Part shown: one piece after another, positions 21,317 through 32,620 of the stretch
How positions within the stretch are numbered: the stretch's first letter is position 1
Layout of the letters: the number at the start of each line of letters is the position of its first letter
Assembly: GCF_032884065.1 (NCBI RefSeq)
Contig: NC_088871.1
Coordinates: 13,244,393-13,308,392, forward strand
DNA: 64,000 bases
Source: Artemia franciscana
Taxonomy: Eukaryota; Arthropoda; Branchiopoda; Anostraca; Artemiidae
Reading direction: 5' to 3'
Made by a program: the position numbers and the translations under genes
The notes under the pieces: generated by a model
Told to the model about the DNA's origin: nothing
The model's database searches: none
Seen by the model: the letters and a program-made list of their open reading frames with translations, nothing else

Positions 21317-22140
21317 TTTCTTAAAATTTAATTTGGATACAAGCTTGAAATCTCTACAATATGGTTTTCTGATACGCTGAATCTAACGGTGTAATTTTTA
21401 TTTTTATTAATTTTTATAACTGTGTATTTTTATTAACACATAATTTTATTCATTTTTATTAATGTAAACTTTATCAGGCTCTTGTGATGAGTAAGACAAA
21501 ACTTGATGAAACTCATATATTTAAAATCAATTTTTTTTTTTTATGTATCTATTGGCATTAAGATTCCTTTTTTTAGAGTTTCGGTTACTATTGAGCTGGG
21601 TCACTCCTTACTACAGTTGGTTACCACGAACAATTTGAATAGGTTTTCTGAGATATAACCTAAGCATTTTTATTCTGAAAATTAGGTTCCCTTCTTTCCA
21701 AGACTCTTCAAAAGATTGATGTTACTATTCAATTAAATAAAAAAAATCAAGTTTTTTTTAACTGAAAGTAAGGAGCGACATTAAAACTTAAGACGAACAG
21801 AAATAATTCCGTATATGAAAGGGGCTGTCTCCTCCTCAACTCTCCCCTCTTTGCGCTCTAAATCAAGTCTTTGTAAATTGAAAGTAAGGAGCGACATTAA
21901 AACTTAAAACGTATGTAAATTTTTCCGTATATGAAAGGGACTGTTCCATCCTCAACGCTCCACTCTTTACGCTGAAGTTTCACTCTTTTTCACAACTCTA
22001 CTTTTAAAACAGTATAAACTTTAGAGTAAAGAGCGGGGCGTTGAAGAGGGGACAACCCTTTTCATACGCGGAATTATTTCAGTTCCTTTTAAGTTCTAAT
22101 GTCACTTCTTACTTTCAGTTAAAAAAACGTGTTTTTTTTA
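21317..22140 (-). mobile_element. family H end with hairpin plus an adjacent foldback copy
   Basis: GAGCTGGGTCACTCCTTACT and a degenerate hairpin near 21610-21635 close the reverse copy. A separate foldback begins at ATTAAATAAAAAAAATCAAG (21743): arms with TGAAAGTAAGGAGCGACATT occur at 21763 and again at 21879, the latter pairing with CTTCTTACTTTCAGTTAAAA near 22105. Confidence 0.65.
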
Positions 22141-23009
22141 TTTAATCTATGAACGTTTTTGAAATAATCATGGTTTTGAATTTGGCTCACCGTACATGAA
22201 CAATTAAAACGAATTTGCATATTTATTTTACTTATTTAAATAATAACCTTATAATAGCCGAAGTTATTATAAGGCCTGTGTTTTTTTGTTTTTCTTTTTA
22301 ATAACAACCACAAGCCGAATTCATACAATCTTTGGTTTATTATCACATAAAAATCATAGTTATGGAGCTGAATAAGGTAAAATAAATGGTAAGATCGGCC
22401 GGAAAATAACACAAACAAATTATTGCTTATATCGGCCATCATTTTACCAAATTCACACTTTAGCGTTAACAAGCCACCGATGAAGGGGTGAACTTCCTCA
22501 TATACATAATATGGGGGGTTCATCCTCTCGTCAATACCTCCCTCTTTGCGCTAAATTTCGAATTTTGTTCCAGTTTTTTAAGAATGACTCCTCAATCACA
22601 AAGACCATTTAACTAGAATAAATAACTTTGAGGTTACTAAAAATAATTTAGCATGAACAGGGAGGTATTGGGGAAGGGAAGAACCCCCTAATATATGTAA
22701 TAATCTCTATTCGTCTTAAGTTTTAATGTAACTCTTTGCTTACAGTTGAAAAAATCGGTTTTTAAATTTAATTTTTGATCGTTTTAAATAATGAAGAGAT
22801 AATCCAGCACCCACTTCATAGAAATTATCTTCCCGAATTAAAAATTAATCCATGGAAAGATCCTACCACATAACTCAATACCCCACTAGAAAAAAAACCC
22901 TGAAAACGTCTGTATACTCTCCAATAGATAACATAACCCCCACAGCTCCTGCAAAAAGGAGTTTAAGTTGTAAAATTTGCCCACTTTGTCCAGATATAGT
23001 ATTGTTATC

Positions 23010-23085
23010 GCAACGTATTACTCGTAGTACACGGTAGAGCAGTCGCCTGCATACAGAGAGGTTATGGGTTCATAAATGGTAGTCC
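23010..23085 (+). repeat. possible degenerate tRNA-derived sequence
   Basis: GTACACGGTAGAGCAGTCG resembles a box A and GGGTTCATAAA, about 35 bases on, resembles a degenerate box B. No complete cloverleaf closes, so this is at best a tRNA relic or a SINE head. Confidence 0.25.
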
Positions 23086-24000
23086 CCTAAATTATTTTTT
23101 TAAATCAATAAAGAGTTATGACACAGAGTTTTAACATGACGCTGAATTTTAACATAAAGTCACTAAAATATTTATCAAACAGTAGGTGTAATTAAGGAGC
23201 GAATCTAGCCAATGGTAACTGAACTCGAAAAACAGAATTTTGACTCAGATATATTTGTGAAAAGATTAGGCTTTTCATGCTCATTGGGAGGAAATTTGCT
23301 TTTTCCTGAAAATGGGTGGCAACAACCTGAATACGTCAAGCAATCTTAATGGCTTCCGCCATTAAAACAGTTTACAATTTCTAGGCTATTATGTTTTATT
23401 TTAGTTTTTAACCTTCGTTTTTTTTTATGATTTTTCACCCACTTCCCCTTTTCCTAAAGCTGTCTTTTTTTAAACTGTGTGTTTTTATTATGCTCCACCC
23501 ACTTCCTCTTTTCCTATGATATTTTCGTTCAAATCTGTTTTTTATTCTAAGTAAGTTATTGGAAAACCTATATCGAAAACCGAAAAGAAAATTGTAGTTA
23601 TAGCGAAAAATCTGCGAATTCTCTAAGAAGGAATCGTGAAACACAAGGTTCGTTTAACTAGAACAATAAAAAACTTTTTAAAAGCATTAAAAAACTAGGC
23701 AGTGTAGTGCAATAGTATTTAGAGACCAATCACCGATACAAGGAGGGGAAGGGGGCACTCCCTCCCCCCAAATCACTTTTTTAACTATCCTATTAATAAC
23801 TGTAAAAAATGTTAGAAATAAGGACAATCAACCGTTTTCAGAAATAGAAGCAATGAAATATATCTGTAAAAAATAATATATATGTATCAATGAAATATAT
23901 ATATGGCTTGTCATCCGTTAGAAGGGTCTAGGTTGTATTTTTCTTTATGCCGAATGGCATTGAACCCTATTGTAAAGAGATTTAAGAAGTATTTTTCACC

Positions 24001-24300
24001 TCAAACTAATCTGGAGTAGAAAATTTCGCTTTCATTTCCTTCAGCCAAGTCTATGTCAATAGTTAAGAGAGTATATTTTACACCTCCCTTGACTTGAGAC
24101 CTGGCTATACTTATTTTTTTTTTTCTCACACGTAAAACCTCTAGCAGGGCATCATAAGGCCAACTATTCTTTCTGGCGCACCTCGACGAGGTTCTTTGCG
24201 TGGTAATATTCTTTAGGAGATGCATTTCTTACTGCTAGGTCTGGGTATACTAGCTTCAGCTATCACCCCTTTTACGCGTCTGTCCTTTTTTTCTTAACAT
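24001..24300 (-). pseudogene. fragment with weak UPF0235 (C15orf40/YggU-like) resemblance
   Basis: The minus strand encodes LLEVLRVRKKKISIARSQ in one frame. One frame over, after an 11-A run, it gives GLKSREV. Combined across that run they resemble the conserved 'LGVRKSDVSI..GxKSREK' segment of the small UPF0235 proteins. Upstream text is not clearly alignable. A frameshift would be required, and the identity is tentative. Confidence 0.25.
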
Positions 24301-25436
24301 CATATTCAGGCCCTGAATCAGTTCTCTTCTAGTCTCATAGAAAAAAATTAGGACAAAATATCAAATTGGCTCAGGAGTTGTCCACAGCAAGAAAATCCAC
24401 TGTTTATCTCCTGCCGCTTTTTTTCCGCGTCGACTTTACACTTTGATTATTATAAGTTCTCCAGCCACGGCAAAACTTGTCCTTTTCCCCAGCCAGCTTA
24501 CTAGGCTTTTCTTATTCCATACCTTTTTGTTTTGTTTTTGAGGACCTTTGTCAACAGTACCGGTAAAAATATTAGAAATAATCCCCTCATCCTCAAAAAT
24601 TATCATTTAAACAATGGGAGTGTTCTCGGACATGGTATTTTGAATTTTTTCTATTTACTATTTGTTTTTGTCCCATTTCAATAGGAGCCTTTCACGTTTG
24701 TGTTCAGACGATAAGATTATCCATTTATCTTATTACAAACTTGCCTCACCGTGATGGTATCAAAGAGCAATTGAAAATATTACAACTCACCAAATACAAC
24801 AAACAACGAGTGTGTAACCTTCTTTTTAACTGGGATCACCTCTGATTAGCCAACGAATATTGACGTTTAGTGGCATTGTCGACCCCGACAAAGTATCCCA
24901 ATGCCTTGTGGAGGCGGCAGAGTGAACCAGTTGATCTCCCATTGTGTTAAATTATGTCGATACTAAACCCCGGTCTTAATTCAAATGTTTTAAACAAAAT
25001 TGTAGTAGGGAGGGGTGATGTTCCACTTTTTCCTTTTGGCACTGCCAAACTTTGAGTTATCTGAGGTCCGAACTACTCTATACTGCAAAAACTATATATA
25101 AAAAAAAAACGATCAAAAATAAGACATTAAATATCACTATTTGAATCAAGAATCCAAGACGACACTCGTAGTTACAGATTTTCTCTACCCTTTTCAAGTA
25201 TTTCGCCGGCTGGGGTGTTTCATCACGCTCATGGTGGGTTTTCAGTCCTTGGTAACGACTCGTTTAGCCCCAAAAACCGCATCAAGAGTAGTAAAACAGA
25301 CTTTATTTTTCAATTTTATTTTCCTAAATTGACATTTAAAAAGGCCCTTTCGGCAGAAGCAGAAGAATTTGGTAGGATAAGCATTTTCATCGTGAATATG
25401 GATAGGAAACTTTGACTTAGGAACCATCAGATCGTT

Positions 25437-26440
25437 TTAGTACTTTAAACTAGAAATAAACTTTGTCAGAGCCTGCACATTTCTTGAGATAAGCACAAAA
25501 GGGCAATCTTTTCCATTCTTTGGCAATGTTTCCGCACCAATATCTTTTGCCAAATTTGGAAACTGGACGAGCCGTGGGACAATGCTTAAGTTTGAGTGGC
25601 CAGGAGCAACAGCTATCTTTGGGTGCGGTTCGTCTAAGCTTTTAGCTGACGAGTATTTTGAACTAGAAAACCTTTTCCATATTTTGTTGTTCAGATCAAT
25701 CATGTATTCCGTATACAATGTTTTGAAGACAGTTTCAGCTGATAACGAAATATTGTTGTTGATAAATATAACCACTACATGACTGCCATAGTCTACTTCT
25801 TTCATATCTCGAAAGTGCTGTGGGTCCCTGAGCTGTATCAAAGGTGCTTCTGTCGTCTCCACGCAGCATGGCTTCATAAAATGGTTGATAATCACTTTAT
25901 ACAGCTCACTAATCCGACTGAAACAACCGATTGAGGTCAGTAACAAATGGTAGGACATACAAGAGAAAAACAAAATAAGCTTTGAATGCAGGAGACAATA
26001 ATTTTTCGAGTATAGCTGTGGCATTGGCTGGATTGTTTCCTTTTTTAAATCTTTCACTCCGAAAAATAAGTATCAAACAATCCCGTTGTTCGAGACAACG
26101 CATAGTAACTGGAAGCTGGGGAAAACACCTAGTTGTGGAATGGTGCAGGATTCTGCGTTTGTTAAGCTTCATAGACTTCTGTATTTTGGTAAGCTCGCCA
26201 GCCCCTTTTGGTTAATTGTATAGGTCTTGACAGAATTCTTTGACGTCTGTAGGCATCTTATGACTTGCTGCACTGGCACACAAATGGATGGAGGGGCATG
26301 TACACCCAATAACAAATAGGTTTGATAAATCTTGTGAAAGCTTCACTTGCACACCATCTTGTCCCCCATCATCACAGATGCATTATCTGATTCAAAACCA
26401 ATCAGATTCTGCTTTGGCACACCAATCACTTTAAACAGAG
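25437..26440 (-). pseudogene. hAT-family transposase fragment
   Basis: Minus-strand text in order: VIGVPKQNLIGFESDNASVM (near 26400), which matches the hAT 'GFxTDNANVMMG' catalytic-aspartate region; then LPVTMRCLEQRDCLILIFRS, KAYFVFLLYVLPFVTDLNRL and FQSD (25909-26172). After a frameshift come ISELYKVIINHFMKP, IQLRDPQHFRDMKEVDYGSH and KTLYTEYMIDLNNKIWKRF (25437-26057). These correspond to the middle of hAT transposases of the type domesticated as ZMYM/C17orf113-like proteins. Frameshifts break it. The N-terminal zinc finger and C-terminal dimerisation domain are not found. Its right flank joins a family K copy. Confidence 0.8.
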
Positions 26441-26527
26441 GTAAGCTAAGAGCTCATATACTATATAGAGCTAAGATAAATACTTGAATATATACTTAGT
26501 TTATATCTATATAGATATATACTATAT

Positions 26528-28150
26528 AGAGCTAAGAGCTCTTATGGCACATGTGACGAGGTCGGAAGAGCCAAGAGGTCATGGTATGAGCTCTAGCAAA
26601 ATTTCAAGAATCAATAGATTGATTTAAAAGGAAAATCAGAGGCTTAATGCCGGTGGGGTTTAAAATAAGAGTTCTGAGTCAAGAGGTCCTTCTAAATATG
26701 AAAACTCATTAAGATCCGATCACCCAATCGTAAGTTAAAAATACCTAAATTTTTCTGATATTTTCTCTCCCTTCAGCCCCTCAGATGGTTGGCATCGGGG
26801 AAAACGACTTTATCAAGTCACCTTGTGCAGATCCCTGACACGCTTACCAATTTTCATCGTTCACCAAACTCCCCAAAGGACTGAACCCCAACCCCTAACT
26901 CCCCCGAAGAGAGTGGGATCAGTCTGGTGACGTAAATCACGTATCTACGACATTTATAAGAGTTTTCCAAGATTTCCGGTTTCTTCCTCCAACTCCCCCC
27001 AATGTCAACACATCTGGTCGGGATTTGAAATAAGATCTCTGAGACATGAGTTCCTTCTAAATATGAAATTTCATTAAGATCCGATCACTCCTCAGTAAAT
27101 TAAAATTACCTCATTTTTCCTAATTTCTTAGAATTAACCCTTCCCCCCAACTCACCCAAAAAGAGCGGATCCGTTCCAGCTATGTCGATCACGTATCTAG
27201 GACTTATGCTTATTCTTCCCACCAAGTTTCATCCCGATCCCTCAACTCTAAGGGTTTTCCAAGACCTTAGGTCCCCCCCAAACGTCACATGGTCCGGTCT
27301 GGATTTCAAATAAGAGCTCTGAGACACGATATCCTTCCAAACATCAAATTTCATTAAGATCAGATCACCCCTTCATATTTTCTAATTTTTCAGAATTAGC
27401 CCCTCCCCCCAACTTTTCCAAAGAAAGCGGATCCATGCTATTTATGTCAATCACTTATCTAGGACTTGTGATTATTTTTCCAACCAAGTTTCATCCTGAT
27501 CCCTCCACTCTAAGCGTTTTTCAAGATTTTAGGCTCCCCCAACTCCCCCGATGTCACCGAGTCTGGTCAGGATTTACAATAAGAGCTCTGAGACACGATT
27601 TGCTTCCCAGCATCAAATTTCATTAAGATCCAATCACTCCTTCGTAAATTAAAAATAACTCATTTTTCTAATTTTTCAGAAATAAGCCTCCCCCCCCCCA
27701 ACTCTGCCAAGAGAGCGGATCCGTACCGGCTATGTAAATCACTTATCTAAGACTTGTGCTTTATTTTTACCACCAAGTTTAATCTAGATCCCTCTACTCT
27801 AAGTGTTTTCAAAGATTTTAGGTTCCCCTCTCCCCCCCCATGTAAGCGAATCCAGTCGGGATTTGAAATGAAGGCTCCAAGACACGAATTCCTTCCAAAC
27901 ATAAAGTTTCATTAAGATCTGATCACCCTTCAGTACGTTAAAAATACCTCATTTTTTCTAATTTCACCGTCCCCCCACTCCCCTCCCCCAAATGGTCAAA
28001 TCGAAATAACGACAATTTCTAATTTAATCTGGTCTGGTTTCTGATACGCCTGCCAAATTTCATCGTCCTAGCTTACCTGGAATAACCAAAAGTAGCAAAA
28101 CCGGGACAGGCAGACACACCAACCGAACAACAGAATTTGTGATCGCTATA
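26528..28150 (-). mobile_element. family K, inverted copy lacking the terminal hairpin
   Basis: Reverse complement of the 4320-6170 type: boundary block ATGGTATGAGCTCTAGCAAA near 26580, units with TCATTAAGATCCGATCACTC, and the single-copy end GATGAAATTTGGCAGGC-complement near 28060, then GCGATCACAAATTCTGTT-complement near 28130. The terminal hairpin is missing, and the sequence passes into a GTAC-spaced repeat at about 28170. Confidence 0.75.
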
Positions 28151-28169
28151 TGTCATATGTCACTATGGC

Positions 28170-28375
28170 GAACAAGATCAGGGTGAAATAAAGTTATATA
28201 TAGAATAATACAAAGATCATTATAAAAATACTGAATTGTACCAAAATTTTATAAAATGTACCATATTTTCTGGGATTGTACTAAATTTTACCAGTAGAGG
28301 TAAAATGTACAAAAATGGTACAGTTATACCATGTTTGGTATCCTTGCACTAAATGTCTACGAGATTCTGATTTGC
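28170..28375 (+). repeat. GTAC-spaced repeat, copy 2
   Basis: It begins GCGAACAAGATCAGGGTGAA and carries the spaced GTAC words and GGTATCCTTGCACTAAATG. It abuts the acceptor region of the exon at 28424. Confidence 0.75.
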
Positions 28376-28423
28376 ATGGATGAATGAATTGCATGATTTG
28401 AATGATTTGCATGAATGGTGCAG

Positions 28424-28695
28424 GGCCGCTGCAGGGCACGGTGGTTCAGTAATCATGGGCTCGCAAACAGGAAGTTTAGAACCACTTGGCACAAATAGAG
28501 CAGGTTCTGCGATGTTTCCAGATGGTGTCTCGGTTTTGTTCCCTATGGGAAGATTCCCAACTGGTACAGATCCGTTAAATGGAGCGTTTCCAGGATTTGG
28601 TTCCCAGTTTTCGTCCCCCCAAGATTTACTAGAAGAGGGAAAAGAAGAGCCTTTTCTTACAAAAGTCAACAATGATTTTGCACTTTTGCAGCTTG
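28424..28695 (+). CDS. exon of an RBM45-like RRM protein gene (linker exon)
   Basis: The acceptor is GAATGGTGCAG|G at 28423 (a second AG at 28434 is possible) and the donor is GCTTG|GTGAGC. The frame encodes a Gly/Pro/Phe-rich linker (SVLFPMGRFPTGTDPLNG, AFPGFGSQFSSPQDLLEEG) ending NNDFALLQL. The donor phase 1 (G) joins the next exon's AT to give Asp, so the reading frame runs on into the RRM. The opposing ORF on the minus strand is a shadow. Earlier exons, where RRM1 and RRM2 would be expected, are not identified in the window. Confidence 0.6.
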
Positions 28696-31600
28696 GTGAG
28701 CCCTTTGTTTCTTGTTAAAACTTTTTTTGCTAGAAATAGCCTCCTCAAAGAATTAACTTTATACAGTTTTATGCATCATAATAGGCTATTCCTCCCCCCT
28801 TCAAAAATCTTAAAAAATTAAGAAATACTGATTTTTATTGATCTTTCGATACCAATACCGTACCGTGATCACAATTGTTCTGTTATGTTCTGTGTGGTCA
28901 CAATTGATGGTATGTTTTTGCATCGGAAAATTCATTTCAAAGCTAACTCCAGCTTCTTTTTTTTCAAAGGATACCACATTTTTTTCTGGATATGGGTGGC
29001 CACTAAGAAATCTTGAAAGTTGAACACTTTAAGAGATTTACGGCAATTCCTGAGAGGGTGTAAAGAAGGAGACTTTAATTGGGATGGAGGTGGAACGCAC
29101 CTTGCTGCTGCGGCCTCAGGCGTGTTGGTACTGCGGTAAGTTGTTAATAGTAGTAGAAAATCCGCTTTTAAATTGAGACAAAAAGAAAAAAATAAAATTA
29201 ATTTTGTAAGGCAATTCTTGCCAACCCCCCCCCCACCCACCCAGTTCTCGTGGAAAATTTTCCTATGGCAGAGGGATTTAAAGCTAACCGTTGACCTTTT
29301 TACTGTTTTTAAGAAAATGGCTAACTCAAAGTTTCCAGCAGACATTTGTAGAAAATAGGACAGGAGGTGGCCAGCTAGTTGCCCTCTTATCACTTTGACT
29401 CTAAGAAAAGATAGTGGAATTTCAGATTTTCAATCCAATAAGCCATCTCAAAAGTTTATACGACCACGCTGTCCATAAAAACCTAATATATCCGGGGTTA
29501 AAGTGGAAATCCCTGATCTGAGGATTTGGGGGGGGGGCAATCCTCAAAGACAATATTAATGGATCTTTTAACTACGTTTAACAACATGGCTGTCTCAAGA
29601 TTTTGATTGGCTGTGTTTGGGGAAATAATTGGGGAGGGATGGTTGCCCTGAAATAGCTGAGAACTATTTAAAAGGGTTGTAGAGATTACGATTAACAATA
29701 AAATGAGCTCCTTTCGAAGTTTTTACGACAGCCTATTCTGTACGAAATGCCCCTGCTAGAAAACAAAAATACATTGTACGCACATCTTTTACTAGGAAAA
29801 ACCATTTTATTGCTTATGGTAATGTCTGTTCATCTAAAGTTTGGATTCATTTCTTACTTTCAATTGAAAAAACTTTTTTTTTATTTTAATCACATTTAAA
29901 AACTACAAACCATTAATTCAAAACATTCGAAATTAAGTTATGTTAACCTAAGTTATTGTACCATGATTAACTACACCTTACCACACATGATTTAGCACAA
30001 TTACATAATCAAAATTAATTACACTTGATAATGTTAGAACGTGCTTAATCACATACCCAATTATCATGAAAATGGGACCTTCATTTTGGCTACATTCCCC
30101 TTTGATGATCAAGGTTACTTGTTATTATAAACTATTTGCTATGATTGTCGTGTGCATTTTGTTCATTTAATTAGTAAATTTAGGCAAAGCAAAATTAATT
30201 TAAATGCTCCAGTCATCGAATTTCCTCAAAATATAGGAACATTTTTTTTTTCAATGCTCACAAGGAACACAACAACTTATTAACATAATTATTGTGTGAC
30301 TCTTTAGTCTGAATCCACAAGTTGGCACATCAGCACTTTCAGATGAATTACAGAATGCTGACTTGATTCAAAATATCCATTTATCGTTTTATTCTTTGGT
30401 TTTAAGTCATAGGGTTGAAATTACTCGTTTGGAGTCATCTTGTATACTTCCTTGTGCGTTATAGATACCAGAAACGATTCCACCCCTTGAAAAAATTTAT
30501 ACAATTTGCTCCTGAGACGGCATTATGAAAATGGATGAAAGTGATGTGTAACATTAAAGAAAATCGTCTAAAATTCAGGCTCTAAGTGATTTTTTTCTAA
30601 TTCCTGACCTGTCTACGTAGATCATCTTTTCACGCCGTAAAATCTCTGGTTGCACAAAAATATAATATTTGGTTAAACAAAAGATATAGAACATTTTCCC
30701 AGAACATTATATATTTCTATAAATAAAAAAACAGTTACTCGTTTGCTTAAGCAGGGCGTTAGAAAAATATTAGCACAAAAATATAATATTTGGTTAAACC
30801 AAAAATATAGAACATTTTTCCAGAACGTTATATATTTCTATAAATAAAAAAACAGTTACTCGTTTACTTAGGCAGGGCGTGGTTCAGCGTATTCTGAATG
30901 CTTCCACTGATTCTGCTCTTATTAGTGTTGGAATTCCCCCTTTTGTCGTTCGTTTTCTTAGATGAAAATTCTTAGATGTTCTAAATCTGGTTTAATCAAG
31001 AATATCAATATTTTTTGAGTAAACTTAAAAATAGAGGCCTTTCGATTAGAGTTAAGAAATGAAAATATTTCTCTGTCAATGTTAATCACCCAGCTTAATT
31101 AATTGTGATTTCAGTTTTTTCATTTAAGCTTTTCTGAAACTGTTGTATAGAAGCGGTTACCTTATTTTACCGCATCTCGAGATTCAAAGGGCATGGTAAT
31201 TATACAAATTCAAAAATAAATTAGAAAAATATTTTCATCAATAATGATATGGCTACGACGTAAAAGCTCTTTTAGATATTGTAATTTTTATTATCTGTTT
31301 TTAGTTTCGGTATTTTCAATATTTGAAATTAAAGAGGCGCTGGAAATAAATAAAAATAAGATAAATAGTTTTTACTGTAAGTCTGAAAATATTCTGTCTA
31401 TATATGACCTTTTCCCTTTTTCCAGAATCTAAAAATGACTGAGAGAAAAAATATTTTTTTCATACACATATTTTAAGCGTATTATATAGTCTTGGAAAAT
31501 TGCCCCCCCCCCAAGCATGGGAAAATTACAATTTTTGGCAAAAAAACTCAGGAACATCTTACGAAAAAATTCTCCGTCACTATAATTTGTACCACGAACC

Positions 31601-31774
31601 TGCAGAACACCAGCCCGGTGATTCCTTTTTCAGTTGGTTCAGTTTCAAAGGTGACTGAATTACTTTTGCTCAAGACAAAATTTATTCTAACTATTCCCGT
31701 TATGTTTAGTATCTTTAACTTCTTTTTTTTTATTTCCTTTGCCGTTTAATTGAGCATTTCACTTTTTTTTTCAG
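28696..31774 (+). other. intron of the RBM45-like gene
   Basis: AT-rich sequence bounded by GTGAGC and TTTTTTTTTCAG. It contains a C-tract (29225-29240), an inverted copy of the diverged 270-bp units (about 29350-29760), a family H scrap (29815-29890), and a 121-bp tandem pair (30652-30891). No further exon is supported. Confidence 0.5.
30652..30891. repeat. 121-bp tandem duplication
   Basis: GCACAAAAATATAATATTTG begins both units (30652 and 30773), and each ends with ACAGTTACTCGTTT.CTTA.GCAGGGCGT. Few substitutions separate them. Confidence 0.9.
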
Positions 31775-31908
31775 ATGACGAGCCTTGTCGTCGCCTATTG
31801 ATCACCTCTTCCCAGGCGCTTAACCAAGATAAATTGCATACCCTGGTTAATTTGTTTACACCTGGGTTGGAAAGGTTTTATAGAAAAGAAAGCACAATAC
31901 ATCCGAGT
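31775..31908 (+). CDS. exon of the RBM45-like gene: first half of an RRM
   Basis: The acceptor is TTTTTTTTTCAG|AT and the donor is CGAGT|GTAAGT (phase 0). The encoded text DDEPCRRLLITSSQALNQDK then LHTLVNLFTPGLERFYRKES gives beta-1 (RRLLITS, the RNP2 position), helix 1 and the start of beta-2 of an RNA-recognition motif. The 'L..LF..VPGLE' pattern after RNP2 is the feature that resembles RRM3 of RBM45, an RNA-binding protein of the nucleus and cytoplasm. Identity with RBM45 is inference from remembered family pattern. Confidence 0.65.
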
Positions 31909-31974
31909 GTAAGTTTTCTTCATTATATTGAATTTTATTTAATGTCCGTGCTTTGTTCGTGTCTTATCTGACTA

Positions 31975-32620
31975 TGGGGAACAAGATCAGGGTGAAATAA
32001 AATTATATATAGATGGAAGAATACTAACATCAGTAAAAAAAATACTGAATTGTACCACAATTTTGTAAAATGTACCATATTTCGTGGGATTGTACTAAAT
32101 TATACCAGTAGAGGTAAAATGTACAAAAATGGTACGTTTGTACCATGAAAGAAAGAAAGAAAGAAATTTTATTTGAGCCCTACGGCCATACACAACATGA
32201 TTTAATAATACAACACTGCTCAGAACACACACTCAATATAAAACAATACTTATTTTCATTTACTCGGGCTCGACCGAGCCTCTCCCGCCTTTTCCACATA
32301 TCGTGCCATTTTGCATATGGTTCCAGGCATCGAATACCTCAGGATATCAGAAAGCAGCACCAACCGATGGTCCCCCCAAATTTCATCCCTAAGACTTTCA
32401 AGCTCCTGGCACTCCATGAGGAAATGGGCTAAATTATTATCCTCTTTTCTCCAATACCCACACTTACCATTTGTACCCTTATTTTTTTTAATTTCTGTCC
32501 CCTATGTACTGGAAGGCATACCATGTTTGGTATCATTGCGCTAAATGGCTATTAGATTCTGATTTACATGAATGAATCTTAAAAACATAAATAGAGACCA
32601 ACATTGTGCATAATTAATGG
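31975..32620 (+). repeat. GTAC-spaced repeat, copy 3 (interrupted)
   Basis: The first part is 31975-32147 and the second 32519-32620, ending AACATTGTGCATAATTAATG like copy 1. The interruption is a retrotransposon insertion flanked by a 7-bp duplication, TACCATG (32141-32147 and 32519-32525). Confidence 0.85.
32148..32518 (-). mobile_element. 5'-truncated non-LTR retrotransposon tail with (GAAA/TTTC)n end
   Basis: Read on the minus strand, it gives the end of an ORF2 protein: KCGYWRKEDNNLAHFLMECQ (zinc-knuckle-like, one Cys apparently lost), then LRDEIWGDHRLVLLSDILRY and a stop, a short 3' UTR with AATAAA, and a TTTCTTTCTTTC tail at the left edge. A perfect TACCATG duplication flanks it. Severe 5' truncation, a simple-repeat tail and a short target duplication are standard for target-primed reverse transcription. 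Confidence 0.85.

Larger units (their letters stand above)
22141..25430. other. region without a supported gene
   Basis: It contains family H debris (to about 22760 and a degenerate hairpin end near 23178-23240), a possible tRNA-like sequence (23010-23085), an inverted GC-poor ORF-like fragment (24001-24300) and otherwise AT-rich sequence. A C-rich patch lies at 23745-23775. Confidence 0.5.

Noticed and set aside
28349..28672. 107-residue minus-strand ORF opposite the RBM45-like linker exon
   Set aside because: The plus-strand frame has matching splice phases into an RRM; the minus frame is its shadow.
28932..29393. 153-residue minus ORF and GDFN-like text on the plus strand near 29070-29150
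   Set aside because: The GDFN similarity is a four-residue chance match; no other endonuclease or RT motif lies nearby.
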